From Chryseobacterium shigense (lineage in GTDB: Bacteria; Bacteroidota; Bacteroidia; Flavobacteriales; Weeksellaceae), in contig NZ_FTNY01000001.1 of assembly GCF_900156575.1 (NCBI RefSeq), positions 1,116,001-1,180,000 of the forward strand: a stretch of 64,000 nt of DNA. The letters run 5' to 3'. The position numbers were made by a program, and so were the translations under genes. This document shows, piece after piece, positions 8,362 to 17,523 of the stretch (within the stretch, counting starts at the first letter, position 1; every line of letters starts with the position of its first letter). The notes below the pieces were generated by a model, which made no database searches, was not told the origin of the DNA, and saw only the letters and a program-made list of their open reading frames with translations.

Positions 8362-9405
8362 ATGAAATTTCAGGCTCTTGGACTCATGTCCGGAACCAGT
8401 CTGGATGGTCTGGATATTTGCTTTGCCGCTTTTGAAAAAGAAAATGACTGGAATTTTCAGATCTTAAAGGCTGAAACCCTCCCCTATCCTAAAAACTGGG
8501 AAAATAAGCTCAGACATTCTATCCATTTATCTTCAGAAGAATTATTGGAACTTCATTCAGAGTATGGTTTTTATCTGGCCGGGAAGGTGAATGAATTTAT
8601 TCAAAAAAACCATCTTGAAAATATCAATGTGATCGCGTCTCATGGTCACACGGTTTTTCATCAGCCTCAAAAGAAATTTACCCTGCAAATCGGGGACGGC
8701 AGAGCCATCAAAATAAAAACGGGAATTCCTGTTATTTATGATTTCAGGAGCCAAGATGTCCTTATGGGAGGAAACGGCGCTCCATTAGTGCCTATCGGTG
8801 ATGAATTACTCTTTTCTGAATACGACGCCTGCCTGAACCTTGGAGGCTTCTCCAATATCTCTTTAAAACAGGATAATAAAAGAATAGCATTCGATATTGC
8901 CCCAGTTAACATTGTTTTGAACAGACTTGCCCAGAAATTCAATAAAAATTTTGATGAAAATGGTGATCTGTCGAGGAGGGGTCAAATCAATACAGATATT
9001 GTATCCCAGCTTAATGCCTTAGATTTCTACAGCCTGCCGCACCCCAAATCCTTAGGTATTGAATGGTGTCATGAGTCTATTTTTCCACTATTGGAAAATA
9101 TAGAAACAGCTGATGCGATGGCCTCGTTTACTGAACATGTGGCTCAGCAAATATCAACTGTCATTAATAAAAACAGTTTAAAAAATGTTCTCTGCACCGG
9201 CGGAGGCACTTACAATACTTTCCTTATTGAAAAGATCAAAGAAAAAGCTGGCTCCGTAATCATTATTCCCGACAAAGAAACGATCGATTACAAAGAAGCA
9301 CTCATCTTTGCTTTCATGGGGGTTTTAAAGATGAATAATGAGATCAATGTCCTTTCTTCCGCAACCGGTAGCATAGCAGACCACAGTTCAGGAATTGTGG
9401 CATAA
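8362..9405 (+). CDS. anmK: Anhydro-N-acetylmuramic acid kinase
   Basis: The chosen ATG at 8362 gives 347 residues starting MKFQALGLMSGTSLDGLD, the diagnostic AnmK N-terminus (GLMSGTSxDGxD, phosphate-binding). Later signatures are ASHGHTVFHQP, LQIGDGRAI, YDFRSQDVLMGGNGAPLVPI, LNLGGFSNIS and LCTGGGTYN. The enzyme phosphorylates and opens 1,6-anhydro-MurNAc from cell-wall turnover to give MurNAc-6-phosphate. Reading the frame further upstream would place the start inside lptC, whereas the chosen ATG lies one base after the lptC stop. It is the last gene of the three-gene operon and is followed by a hairpin terminator. Confidence 0.94.
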   Translation: MKFQALGLMSGTSLDGLDICFAAFEKENDWNFQILKAETLPYPKNWENKLRHSIHLSSEELLELHSEYGFYLAGKVNEFIQKNHLENINVIASHGHTVFHQPQKKFTLQIGDGRAIKIKTGIPVIYDFRSQDVLMGGNGAPLVPIGDELLFSEYDACLNLGGFSNISLKQDNKRIAFDIAPVNIVLNRLAQKFNKNFDENGDLSRRGQINTDIVSQLNALDFYSLPHPKSLGIEWCHESIFPLLENIETADAMASFTEHVAQQISTVINKNSLKNVLCTGGGTYNTFLIEKIKEKAGSVIIIPDKETIDYKEALIFAFMGVLKMNNEINVLSSATGSIADHSSGIVA

Positions 9406-9407
9406 AA

Positions 9408-9429
9408 AAACCTCCATTACTGAAGGTTT
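9408..9429. terminator. Bidirectional terminator between anmK and the SRPBCC gene
   Basis: AAACCTCCA, loop TTAC, TGAAGGTTT: a 9-pair stem with one mismatch, flanked by A/T runs on both sides, between convergent genes. Confidence 0.65.
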
Positions 9430-9434
9430 AAATA

Positions 9435-9824
9435 TTATTTGTAAGCTTCGATCTTATCCGTCAATGTATTGATAAAGTTCTGAAGCGGTTTTTCCACCAT
9501 CATTTTGATAAAAGGATTGAATTTTCCTTCAAAAAGCATCTGAACTTCAGTTTGATTTTCGCTGATAGGATTTAAAGTGGCTGTTAATGTAAAGTCAAGA
9601 CTTGAGCTTGCTGACTTCAAAACAGCTTTCTGCTCATCTACTTCATCTATTTTCAGAGCAATTTCAGGCATTCCCTGAAGGCCGAATTTGAAGCCGTTAT
9701 CTCTGGTTTCAAACTTCTGAAGACCGTCCGGCATAAAATCTTTATAGTTTTCAGGTGATTTCAACAATTCAGACAATTCTTTAGATGATTTATTGACAAT
9801 AATTTTTCGTCCTTCTAAATTCAT
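9435..9824 (-). CDS. SRPBCC-fold (START-like) small protein
   Basis: This 129-residue protein begins MNLEGRKIIVNKSSKELSEL and continues SPENYKDFMPDGLQKFE, the opening of SRPBCC/polyketide-cyclase-like helix-grip domains, with later strands FTLTATLNPISENQTEVQML and a final amphipathic helix (MMVEKPLQNFINTLTDKIEA). These domains bind hydrophobic ligands; no function is known for this one. It is divergent from the NUDIX gene and shares a 36-base start-to-start region with it, in which the two -7 boxes lie. Convergence with anmK is closed by a shared hairpin. Confidence 0.75.
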   Translation of the reverse strand: MNLEGRKIIVNKSSKELSELLKSPENYKDFMPDGLQKFETRDNGFKFGLQGMPEIALKIDEVDEQKAVLKSASSSLDFTLTATLNPISENQTEVQMLFEGKFNPFIKMMVEKPLQNFINTLTDKIEAYK

Positions 9825-9828
9825 TTTT

Positions 9829-9865
9829 TATTTTTGTATTTAAATTCTTAATTCTTACAAATGTA
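9829..9865. promoter_or_regulatory. Face-to-face -7 boxes for SRPBCC and NUDIX genes
   Basis: TATTTTTG on plus (9829-9836) points to the NUDIX gene. TACATTTG on minus (9858-9865) points to the SRPBCC gene and overlaps the NUDIX start codon (9861). The two transcripts would therefore overlap at their 5' ends. No clear -33 elements were seen. Confidence 0.45.
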
Positions 9866-10472
9866 TAAAGTTTTTGTGAACGAAAAAAAATTATTAATGT
9901 CTAAGCATCCGGAGAATCTTGAAAAAGATCTCAGGTTCGAAAGTTTCACAACTTTAGAGATTGCCTTAGATCTTTTAGAAAACACTTCAGTGAAAGAGCT
10001 GAATGTTTTTGGTGAGAATATTGAAGAGATCTGGAAAGAGTTCCAACAGCTTTTCAGAATTATAGAAGCCGCAGGAGGTTTAGTCACCAATCCTCAGGGA
10101 GAGCTTCTCTTTATTAAAAGATTGGGCAAGTGGGATCTTCCAAAAGGCAAGATGGAAAAAGGTGAATCCAGAGAAGAATCTGCTATAAGAGAAATTGAAG
10201 AAGAAACCGGACTGAAGGATGTAGAACTGGGAAGATTCATCAACACGACTTATCACATCTACATTGAAAGAAACGGTGAAAAGATTCTGAAATGTACCCA
10301 TTGGTTTGAAATGAGCTTTGATGGTGAAGATACGTCAAAACCACAGATCGAAGAAGGAATTACGGAAGTAGCATGGAAAAACACCCCCCAGATCGAGGAG
10401 GAAGTTTTCCCAAGTACTTTCCAAAATATTAAGCTTATCGTAAATGATTTCTGGAATTTACAACTTAAATAA
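9861..10472 (+). CDS. NUDIX hydrolase
   Basis: This 203-residue protein contains a complete NUDIX box at residues 96-118: G KMEKG E, seven residues, then REIEEETGL, matching Gx5Ex7REUxEExGU. Ahead of it lies an extra N-terminal domain of about 70 residues (MYKVFVNEKKLLMSKHPENL) that resembles no catalytic motif I know. NUDIX enzymes cleave nucleoside diphosphates linked to another group. The LPKGKMEKGE loop recalls Ap4A or diphosphoinositol-type hydrolases, but the substrate cannot be assigned. The last 8 bases overlap the 3' end of murF on the other strand. Confidence 0.88.
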   Translation: MYKVFVNEKKLLMSKHPENLEKDLRFESFTTLEIALDLLENTSVKELNVFGENIEEIWKEFQQLFRIIEAAGGLVTNPQGELLFIKRLGKWDLPKGKMEKGESREESAIREIEEETGLKDVELGRFINTTYHIYIERNGEKILKCTHWFEMSFDGEDTSKPQIEEGITEVAWKNTPQIEEEVFPSTFQNIKLIVNDFWNLQLK

Positions 10473-11736
10473 ATTCTATTGATTTTTCAAGGGCAATTCC
10501 TCTTGAACCTTTTAAAAGGATATTTTCAGAATGAATTGTATTCTGCTTAAGATATTCTATCAGTTCTGCAGTATTGTCAAATGACAATGCTGAAGGATTG
10601 ACCGATTTAAAATACTTTCCTACCGTAATGATCTGATCAAAAGCTAGTTCCAGGGCAAGTTTTAAGATACTCTGATGTTCTTTCTCACTTTCTTCTCCCA
10701 ATTCAAGCATATCTCCGATAATGATGGTTTTACGGCCTTCAAACGTGGCAAAATTATGCAGAGAAGCTGTCATAGAACTTGGATTAGCATTGTAGGTATC
10801 TAAGACTAATGTTCTCTCCTCTTTCTTCACAACTTGTGAACGCATATTGGTTGGAGTATAGTTTTCAACAGCATGCTTTATTTTTTCAAAGCTGATTCCA
10901 AAATGCAGTCCAAGGCTGGCTGCAGCACATAGATTGGTAAAATTGTATGCTCCGGTCAGTTTTGAAACAGCCTTAGTCCCCTGATACTCCATTCCTACAA
11001 AATGATCTTCCGAAAGCAATCCAAACTGATAATCTGAATTCTCCTTTCCAAAACTAATTTTGGGGGTATAATTTTTTGTTTTTTCTGTCTGAACAGAATC
11101 ATTATCATTGACTACAATGGTGTGATGATGGCTTTTCAAATAATCATAAAGTTCAGATTTCCCTTTGATAACACCTTCAAATCCACCAAATCCCTCCAGA
11201 TGAGCTTTTCCAAAATTGGTAATATATCCAAAATCAGGCTGTGAAATCGTACATAAAAGTTCGATTTCTTTCTGATGATTCGCCCCCATCTCTATCACAG
11301 CCATCTCATGCTCTGCCTTAATAGAGAGAATGGTTAATGGAACACCGATATGGTTATTTAAATTTCCATACGTATACTGCACATTAAATTGCTCTGAAAG
11401 AACGGCATGAATGATCTCTTTTGTCGTTGTTTTCCCGTTGCTTCCCGTAAGTCCGATCACAGGAATCTTAAGCTGATTTCTGTGATGAATGGCAAGCTGC
11501 TGAAGAAATTCCAGGGTAGATGGAAAATAGAAAATGTTTTTATCCTTATTTTCAAATTCCTTTTGCTCTACAATCACAGCCAAAGCTCCGTCATCTGCAG
11601 CTTTTTCTGCAAAGATTGCGGCATTGAAGTTATCACCTGAAAAGGCAAAGAAAATATCATTCTTCCCGACTTTTCTGCTGTCGATCGTCACTTTATCTGA
11701 TTTTAAAAATAACGGATAAAACTGTTCTATATTCAT
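10465..11736 (-). CDS. murF: UDP-N-acetylmuramoyl-tripeptide--D-alanyl-D-alanine ligase
   Basis: This 423-residue protein has the Mur-ligase order: an N-terminal substrate domain (KVTIDSRKVGKNDIFFAFSG), the ATP loop VIGLTGSNGKTTTKE near residue 100, AVIEMGANHQKEI, then YNANPSSMTASL of the C-terminal domain. MurF adds D-Ala-D-Ala to the muramoyl tripeptide, the last cytoplasmic step of the peptidoglycan monomer. The dcw partners are not nearby. It sits 62 bases downstream of gldJ, behind a strong hairpin, so it probably has its own promoter. Length is slightly below the E. coli form, as usual in Flavobacteria. Confidence 0.95.
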   Translation of the reverse strand: MNIEQFYPLFLKSDKVTIDSRKVGKNDIFFAFSGDNFNAAIFAEKAADDGALAVIVEQKEFENKDKNIFYFPSTLEFLQQLAIHHRNQLKIPVIGLTGSNGKTTTKEIIHAVLSEQFNVQYTYGNLNNHIGVPLTILSIKAEHEMAVIEMGANHQKEIELLCTISQPDFGYITNFGKAHLEGFGGFEGVIKGKSELYDYLKSHHHTIVVNDNDSVQTEKTKNYTPKISFGKENSDYQFGLLSEDHFVGMEYQGTKAVSKLTGAYNFTNLCAAASLGLHFGISFEKIKHAVENYTPTNMRSQVVKKEERTLVLDTYNANPSSMTASLHNFATFEGRKTIIIGDMLELGEESEKEHQSILKLALELAFDQIITVGKYFKSVNPSALSFDNTAELIEYLKQNTIHSENILLKGSRGIALEKSIEFI

Positions 11737-11746
11737 GGGTCAAAAA

Positions 11747-11780
11747 TAAAAAACCTTCCGGAAATCCGGAAGGTTTTTTA
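11747..11780 (-). terminator. Terminator of gldJ
   Basis: A perfect 16-base inverted repeat (TAAAAAACCTTCCGGA, two-base centre, TCCGGAAGGTTTTTTA) lies 18 bases after the gldJ stop and just before murF. The stem is GC-rich at the tip and ends in a T tract on either strand. Confidence 0.85.
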
Positions 11781-11797
11781 TAAGTATTTTGATAATA

Positions 11798-13399
11798 TTA
11801 TCTTCTAGTTCTGCCCTTATCATTAGCTCTGGCATCCTGTGCAACACGGAAACCAATCCATCCATAAGCTTTACCTTGGTTTTTGTATCTTCTTTGTCCC
11901 GGATCCAGCCAATATGCTGTATCCTGCCAAGAACCACCTTTTACAACTCTTACGTCGTTAGACATTGCTGATGTTCTGTCTTTGGTATCTTTCTGAAGTT
12001 TAACTCTTCCTCCTGCATCTACTATAAATCTCTTTTGAGGAGAATTATACATATCGTATGCAGCAGCTGAGTCTGAAGTTCTGTAGTACTCTAAAGAAGA
12101 CTGTCTGTCCCCATCTCTGTAGTTTCTGTAGTCTGCGATAGTTTCTCTTTCAAACTGTCCAGGAAGTCCTCTGTACACTAATCTTCCGTCGGCTAACGTA
12201 TCATACTTGATAGTTCCTTCGTCGATCATTTTGTAAGTTCCGTCTCCGTTTCTTACAACAGCCTGAGGCATATTTCCTCTATAGTAATTGAAGTCGCTGA
12301 AATCTTCATCAATGATAGGTCTGTATACGTCAGCCGTCCATTCTGAAACGTTTCCGTACATCCCATAAATCCCAAGATCATTAGATGGATATTGTCTTAC
12401 GTCTGCAGTTTGTGCTGCTCCGTCATTTTTCCATCCTGCGATACCTGAATAATCCCCTGTACCCATTTTGAAGTTTTCAAGGAACATTCCTTTATCTTTT
12501 CCTTTGGTTCCTCTTAATCTTTCGATTTCAGGTTTTTTACCAAGGTATTGATTGTATTCTCTGTTCTTAGCCATACCAAGAGCTGCATATTCCCATTCTA
12601 CTTCGGTAGGAAGTCTGAACTTCTGAACCATTGAAGAGTTTGGTGCTCTGTTTGCAGAAAGTAATCTCTGGTTGGTAGTCTTCATCCCAGATTTTTGCTG
12701 CATTCTTTTCTCGTTGATATATCCTTGCATTTCCGGATCATTCGATTTGAATTTATCCATATTAAATGCTGTTCCTCCCTGGTTATTGGATTCGTTGATG
12801 TACAAATCTTTAGCAATAACTCCTGCCTGCATCAAAGCTTTTTCATTAGCTCTGTCTGTAAGCCATTCACAATATCTGTTGGCCTGAGTCCAGGAAACTC
12901 CTACTACCGGGTAGTAATCGAATTCTGGCGAACGCAGATAAGTTTCATTATAATCGTTTCTAGCAAGTTTATTATCCCAAAGCAGAGTATCTGGCAAGGC
13001 GCCGTTATAGATCTCTTTAAAGCTAGGGTCACTTGGAGGGAATACATACTTCAACCATGTAAGGTATTCGCGGTATTCGTAGTTAGTAATTTCTGTTTCT
13101 CCGATAAAGAATGAACTTACCTGCATTCTGCGAGGTGTATTATTCCAATCATGCATAACATCATCTTTCACTAATCCCATTGTAAAAGTTCCACCTTCTA
13201 CATATACCATTCCTGGCCACCCCTTCTGCTTTTGTTGCTTTCCTGCAAAAAACCAACCTTGTTTTTCGTTTGGTTTCCAACCCGTCTTGCTGACAAACTT
13301 TTTAGTACCGCCTCCTTTGCTGGTACCTGATCCGCCACAGCTGGTTAATGCAAGTGTAGAACTTAATGCTATTAATGAAAACAACTTTAGTTTTTTCAT
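11798..13399 (-). CDS. gldJ: Gliding motility lipoprotein GldJ (FGE-sulfatase fold)
   Basis: I place the start at the ATG at 13399 (533 residues) because it begins MKKLKLFSLIALSSTLALTSC, a proper lipoprotein signal; the open frame extends 30 residues further upstream without a plausible signal. The formylglycine-generating-enzyme-like domain follows: VYVEGGTFTMGL, VSWTQANRYCEWL, RLPTEVEWEYAA, GNVSEWTADV, KGGSWQDTAYW and WIGFRVAQD. GldJ is needed for gliding and, with GldK, for type IX secretion in Flavobacterium johnsoniae; the fold is structural rather than catalytic there. It is divergent from porU, as in other Flavobacteria, with a 164-base shared upstream region. Confidence 0.95.
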   Translation of the reverse strand: MKKLKLFSLIALSSTLALTSCGGSGTSKGGGTKKFVSKTGWKPNEKQGWFFAGKQQKQKGWPGMVYVEGGTFTMGLVKDDVMHDWNNTPRRMQVSSFFIGETEITNYEYREYLTWLKYVFPPSDPSFKEIYNGALPDTLLWDNKLARNDYNETYLRSPEFDYYPVVGVSWTQANRYCEWLTDRANEKALMQAGVIAKDLYINESNNQGGTAFNMDKFKSNDPEMQGYINEKRMQQKSGMKTTNQRLLSANRAPNSSMVQKFRLPTEVEWEYAALGMAKNREYNQYLGKKPEIERLRGTKGKDKGMFLENFKMGTGDYSGIAGWKNDGAAQTADVRQYPSNDLGIYGMYGNVSEWTADVYRPIIDEDFSDFNYYRGNMPQAVVRNGDGTYKMIDEGTIKYDTLADGRLVYRGLPGQFERETIADYRNYRDGDRQSSLEYYRTSDSAAAYDMYNSPQKRFIVDAGGRVKLQKDTKDRTSAMSNDVRVVKGGSWQDTAYWLDPGQRRYKNQGKAYGWIGFRVAQDARANDKGRTRR

Positions 13400-13563
13400 A
13401 GTCGATATAAATATTTTCAAAGTACAAAGAAAAAATAAATTATTCAATAAATCAAGTAAACATTTGATTTTTTTGAAAAACGTTAACAAATTAATTTTAT
13501 TGTATCACAATTTAATTCTAAAATTTTCATTTTATTTGTAATTCAGAAATTTTAATAATAAAC

Positions 13564-16500
13564 ATGAAACAAAAAATCACCTTTTTATTACTATTCTCTT
13601 TTGTATCAGCACTTTGGGCCCAAAGAAAAGCCATAGAATGGGAAGGCTCTAAAATTCAGGATTTCGGTGACACAAAATTAAATCTTCCAAATTTCAAAAA
13701 TGAGGGTTTTTCGTTCAGCCAAAATAATGTTTTTATCATCACCAAGCAAAAAATAGGAGAAAAGCAACTGAAAGTTTCGGACCTTGCCTGGGAAAGTGTT
13801 TCCAATAGAGATCTCTATGACCTGGATAAGGGAAGGCTGCCCGATTATGACGTTGCAGATATTGCCTATTATACTATAGAAGGAGAAAGGTATGCAAGCA
13901 TCAGTGTCTCTTTATTTAAAAATGTAAAGGGACGTGTGCAAAGACTTTCCTCATTTAATATTTCTGAAACCTCAGCACCCAACAATTTCAGATCCGGAAA
14001 TGCCAATAAAGTGGGAAGTACAGCAAACCCTCTTTCTGCCGGCGGATTTTATAAAATTAAAGTAGACCGGTCCGGAGTATTTAAAATTACAACACAGTTT
14101 TTAAAAGATAACGGGATTAATCCGGCTTCTGTAAATCCGAAAAATTTCAGAATTTATGGAAACGGAGGGGTCATGCTTCCTGAGCACAATCAGGATACCA
14201 GATACAGTGCTCTTCAGGAAAATGCCATCCAGGTGGTCGGTGAAGAAGATGGGGTATGGAATGACGGAGACTATGCCCTGTTCTATGCTCAGGGACCCAA
14301 CGGATATAATCTTTATGATAAATCTAATGGAAGTGGTTTTAAAAGAATAGACACAAGAACCGACCAAAGCAACAATCTCAAAAATATCTACGAAGATTTT
14401 TCATACTATTTTATCAATTTCGACAAAGGAGCCGGTAAAAGAGTACAGCCTGTGGATGCCAATCTTCCGGCAGGCAATTTAATTACCCGGTATGATAATT
14501 ATCAGGTGATCAACAACGACCAGAAGAATCTTTTAAAAGTAGGGCGAATCTGGGTAGAAGACGCACCGTTTACAACAGACAAGACGGTTACTTTTACAAC
14601 CAACTCCCCTATACAGTCTGGTGATGTCATCAAATACAGAACTCAGGTAATTGGCTACCGGTCTCAGAAAAACACGGTTGAATTCAAGATTAATAATCTA
14701 AATCCTGTGGTAAGGGATGTTCCAGCCAATACTGCAACGTATGCCTACGATTTTTACCAGCTGAAGTATGATGGTACCATATCCAATCTGAATGGAAATC
14801 AGATCACCTTTAATTATGCTCCCAATATTTCTTTAAATCCAAACGGAGCTTTCCATATGGATTATGTGGAGGTACAGTATAAAGAAAATCTCACCTTCAA
14901 CGGCTCACAAATGAGTTTCAGAGATTTCTCGCTTACCAGCGGATCCAATACCAATTATGGCTTTGGAATATCTAATGCGACCAATCTTGAACAGGTGTGG
15001 GATGTAACGGATATTACGAATGCCAACAGAAGGGTGAATAAAGCAGGAGCAGGCAATTTCAATTTCGGCTACCTTACCTCTGATCCCAATTTTAATAATG
15101 AATTCGTTGCTTTCCGCGCTGATGCTGCCTTCAATCCGCAGTTTGTGGAAAGAATTGCCAACCAGAATCTTTCTGCATTGCAGAATGTAGATTATCTGAT
15201 TATTACTGTTCCTGAAATGATGGGACAAGCGCAAAGACTGGCCAGCTATCACCAGACGAAAAATAACTATACAGTAGAAATCGTAGATGCCACTAAAATT
15301 TATAACGAATTTGGAAGCGGAAGCAGAGACCTTACTGCCATCAGAGATTTTGTAACAAAACTGAACAACAGTTCGAGGCTTAAATATGTATTTATTTTGG
15401 GAGATGCCTCCTATGATTATAAAAACAGAATCTCCGGCAATTCCAATATTGTGACCAGTTATCAGGGAGAGAATTCTGCAGATTTTGTAGGATCTTTCGT
15501 AACGGATGACTATATTGTAATGACCCAGCCACAGACCACAGAGTTCATTGAAAACAACCTGCCTGATGTACCTGTCGGAAGAATTCCGGCGGCTACTGTA
15601 ACAGAAGCGGGAGATATGATGAACAAGACACTCGCGTATTACAATGCTTTACCGGGACAGTCTACTCCTTTCGGAGAATGGCGTATGAAGGTTGACTTTG
15701 TAGTGGATGATGATAAAGATGGCGGAAGTCCTTTCCATGAAGTAATGAATAATACGCTGTCAAGTATTTTTGAACAACCTGGACAGGTGGATCTGAAAGA
15801 ATATAATGTAAGAAAACTATACCTGGATGCTTTCCCTGCACAAAGTACGGCAGCGGGACAAAGATTCCCTCAGGTCACTCAGGCCATCTCAAATGATATC
15901 GGAAACAGTCTTTATTTATTCTATTTCGGACATGGAGGTATTAACGGATGGGCTCAGGAAAGAGTATTAACGAGTACGGAGATCCAGAATTCCAATAACT
16001 TCTCGAATGTTTACAGCAGATTTCCATTTGTATCTACCATTACGTGTGAATTTACATTATGGGATGAGCCGGGTACTTCTTCAGCAGGAGAACAATTCAT
16101 TAAATTGAAGCAAGGAGGCGCTGCTGCGATGATTACTTCAAGCCGTGCTATCGGGGTAGATTACGGTCGCCTTTTTACCGATACTTATACCAAGAATATC
16201 TTTAAGCTTGTCAATGATGACTTTGAAACTTTAGGGTACGCCCATTTAAATGCTAAAAAACAAAAAGGCGCCAACATTGACCACCTGAAGGTTAATTTCC
16301 TTGGAGATCCCGCTATGAAACTTAGCAGACCTCAGAGACAGCTTGTCATCGATGGGATCGACTCACCGGTTCCGGGATTGATCAGAGGTTTGGATTTCAT
16401 TAAAGTAAAAGGACACATTAACAATCCTAACGGAACGCTTAACACAACGTTTAACGGAAGGGTTTCTATCAATATTTTTGATAAGAGATTAAACAAAAAG

Positions 16501-17463
16501 ACCCTGAATAACGACGGAGTATTATCTCCAGTTATGGAATACACAGAAGAAGGAAGTGCGATCGTTAAAGCTTCAGGAACTGCTGTAAACGGAGTATTCA
16601 ATGTAGAATTCTATGTTCCGAAGGATATTAACTATGCCGTAGGACAAGGAAGAATATTAGGATACGCTGACAATAAAGGAACAGATGTATTTAACAATCA
16701 GGCTGTACAGGTAGGAGATATTAATCCTAACGGAATTAATGATAATGAGCCTCCAAAAGTAAGATTGTATATGAATAATACAAATTTTGCTGATGGTGGA
16801 ATTACAAATCAGAATCCGATGCTTTTAGCGTGTGTCACTGACGATACGGGAATCAACTCTACCGGATCCGGTATTGGTCACGATATTACGGTTTATCTTG
16901 ATGGCCAGATCATCAATACGGTAGTGCTGAATGATTTCTTTGCTTCCGGCGAAGGAAACGGATGTTTAAGCCCTAGTCTTGCCGACTACCAGAAGGGGAA
17001 TGTAACCTATCCTTTCAGGAACCTTGCGATAGGACAACACCAGCTGACATTTAAAGTTTGGGACATAAACAATAATTCGACAACTGCTACGTTAAACTTT
17101 GAAGTTAAGGATGAAGCTGATCAGCATCTGATCATCAACAGACCGCTGAACTGGCCGAATCCATTTACCAATAAAACGTACGTCCAGTTTGAGCATAACT
17201 GCGATGATATTCTGGATGTGAATGTTCAAATTTATACGATAACAGGAAAATTAGTAAGAACATTATCTCAGCCGGTAGTCGCAGAACCCTTTCTACAGGG
17301 CTTTAGAACGCCGCGTCAGGCAATAGAATGGGACGGAAGAGACGATTTTGGGGCAACTGTTGCAAAAGGTACGTATATTTTTAAGATATTTGCAAAAAGT
17401 CAAAACCAAGAAAAATGCAAAGGAAGTGCCACAGCTGTAGAAAAAATGGTACTTTTGAAATAA
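13564..17463 (+). CDS. porU: Type IX secretion system sortase PorU
   Basis: This 1299-residue protein has a signal peptide (MKQKITFLLLFSFVSALWAQ). The C25 (gingipain-like) peptidase domain covers about residues 540-930, with the catalytic pair visible as FGHGGINGW (His at about 790) and STITCEFTLWDEPG (Cys at about 828). Ig-like and Por-type C-terminal regions follow, ending with a FlgD/CHU-like strand set (NWPNPFTNKTYVQFEHNC, EWDGRDDFGATVAKGTYIFK). PorU cuts the C-terminal signal from type IX cargo and attaches the cargo to surface polysaccharide, working on the outer face with PorV. porV follows after 60 bases, so the two are probably co-transcribed. Length fits the family. Confidence 0.95.
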   Translation: MKQKITFLLLFSFVSALWAQRKAIEWEGSKIQDFGDTKLNLPNFKNEGFSFSQNNVFIITKQKIGEKQLKVSDLAWESVSNRDLYDLDKGRLPDYDVADIAYYTIEGERYASISVSLFKNVKGRVQRLSSFNISETSAPNNFRSGNANKVGSTANPLSAGGFYKIKVDRSGVFKITTQFLKDNGINPASVNPKNFRIYGNGGVMLPEHNQDTRYSALQENAIQVVGEEDGVWNDGDYALFYAQGPNGYNLYDKSNGSGFKRIDTRTDQSNNLKNIYEDFSYYFINFDKGAGKRVQPVDANLPAGNLITRYDNYQVINNDQKNLLKVGRIWVEDAPFTTDKTVTFTTNSPIQSGDVIKYRTQVIGYRSQKNTVEFKINNLNPVVRDVPANTATYAYDFYQLKYDGTISNLNGNQITFNYAPNISLNPNGAFHMDYVEVQYKENLTFNGSQMSFRDFSLTSGSNTNYGFGISNATNLEQVWDVTDITNANRRVNKAGAGNFNFGYLTSDPNFNNEFVAFRADAAFNPQFVERIANQNLSALQNVDYLIITVPEMMGQAQRLASYHQTKNNYTVEIVDATKIYNEFGSGSRDLTAIRDFVTKLNNSSRLKYVFILGDASYDYKNRISGNSNIVTSYQGENSADFVGSFVTDDYIVMTQPQTTEFIENNLPDVPVGRIPAATVTEAGDMMNKTLAYYNALPGQSTPFGEWRMKVDFVVDDDKDGGSPFHEVMNNTLSSIFEQPGQVDLKEYNVRKLYLDAFPAQSTAAGQRFPQVTQAISNDIGNSLYLFYFGHGGINGWAQERVLTSTEIQNSNNFSNVYSRFPFVSTITCEFTLWDEPGTSSAGEQFIKLKQGGAAAMITSSRAIGVDYGRLFTDTYTKNIFKLVNDDFETLGYAHLNAKKQKGANIDHLKVNFLGDPAMKLSRPQRQLVIDGIDSPVPGLIRGLDFIKVKGHINNPNGTLNTTFNGRVSINIFDKRLNKKTLNNDGVLSPVMEYTEEGSAIVKASGTAVNGVFNVEFYVPKDINYAVGQGRILGYADNKGTDVFNNQAVQVGDINPNGINDNEPPKVRLYMNNTNFADGGITNQNPMLLACVTDDTGINSTGSGIGHDITVYLDGQIINTVVLNDFFASGEGNGCLSPSLADYQKGNVTYPFRNLAIGQHQLTFKVWDINNNSTTATLNFEVKDEADQHLIINRPLNWPNPFTNKTYVQFEHNCDDILDVNVQIYTITGKLVRTLSQPVVAEPFLQGFRTPRQAIEWDGRDDFGATVAKGTYIFKIFAKSQNQEKCKGSATAVEKMVLLK

Positions 17464-17523
17464 ATTAAATAATACATAGATAACAATATTTATAAAAAAC
17501 TGATAATATATAAAAGACAACAT

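Noticed and set aside
13400..13489. Upstream extension of gldJ
   Set aside because: The extra 30 residues would destroy the lipoprotein signal that begins at 13399.
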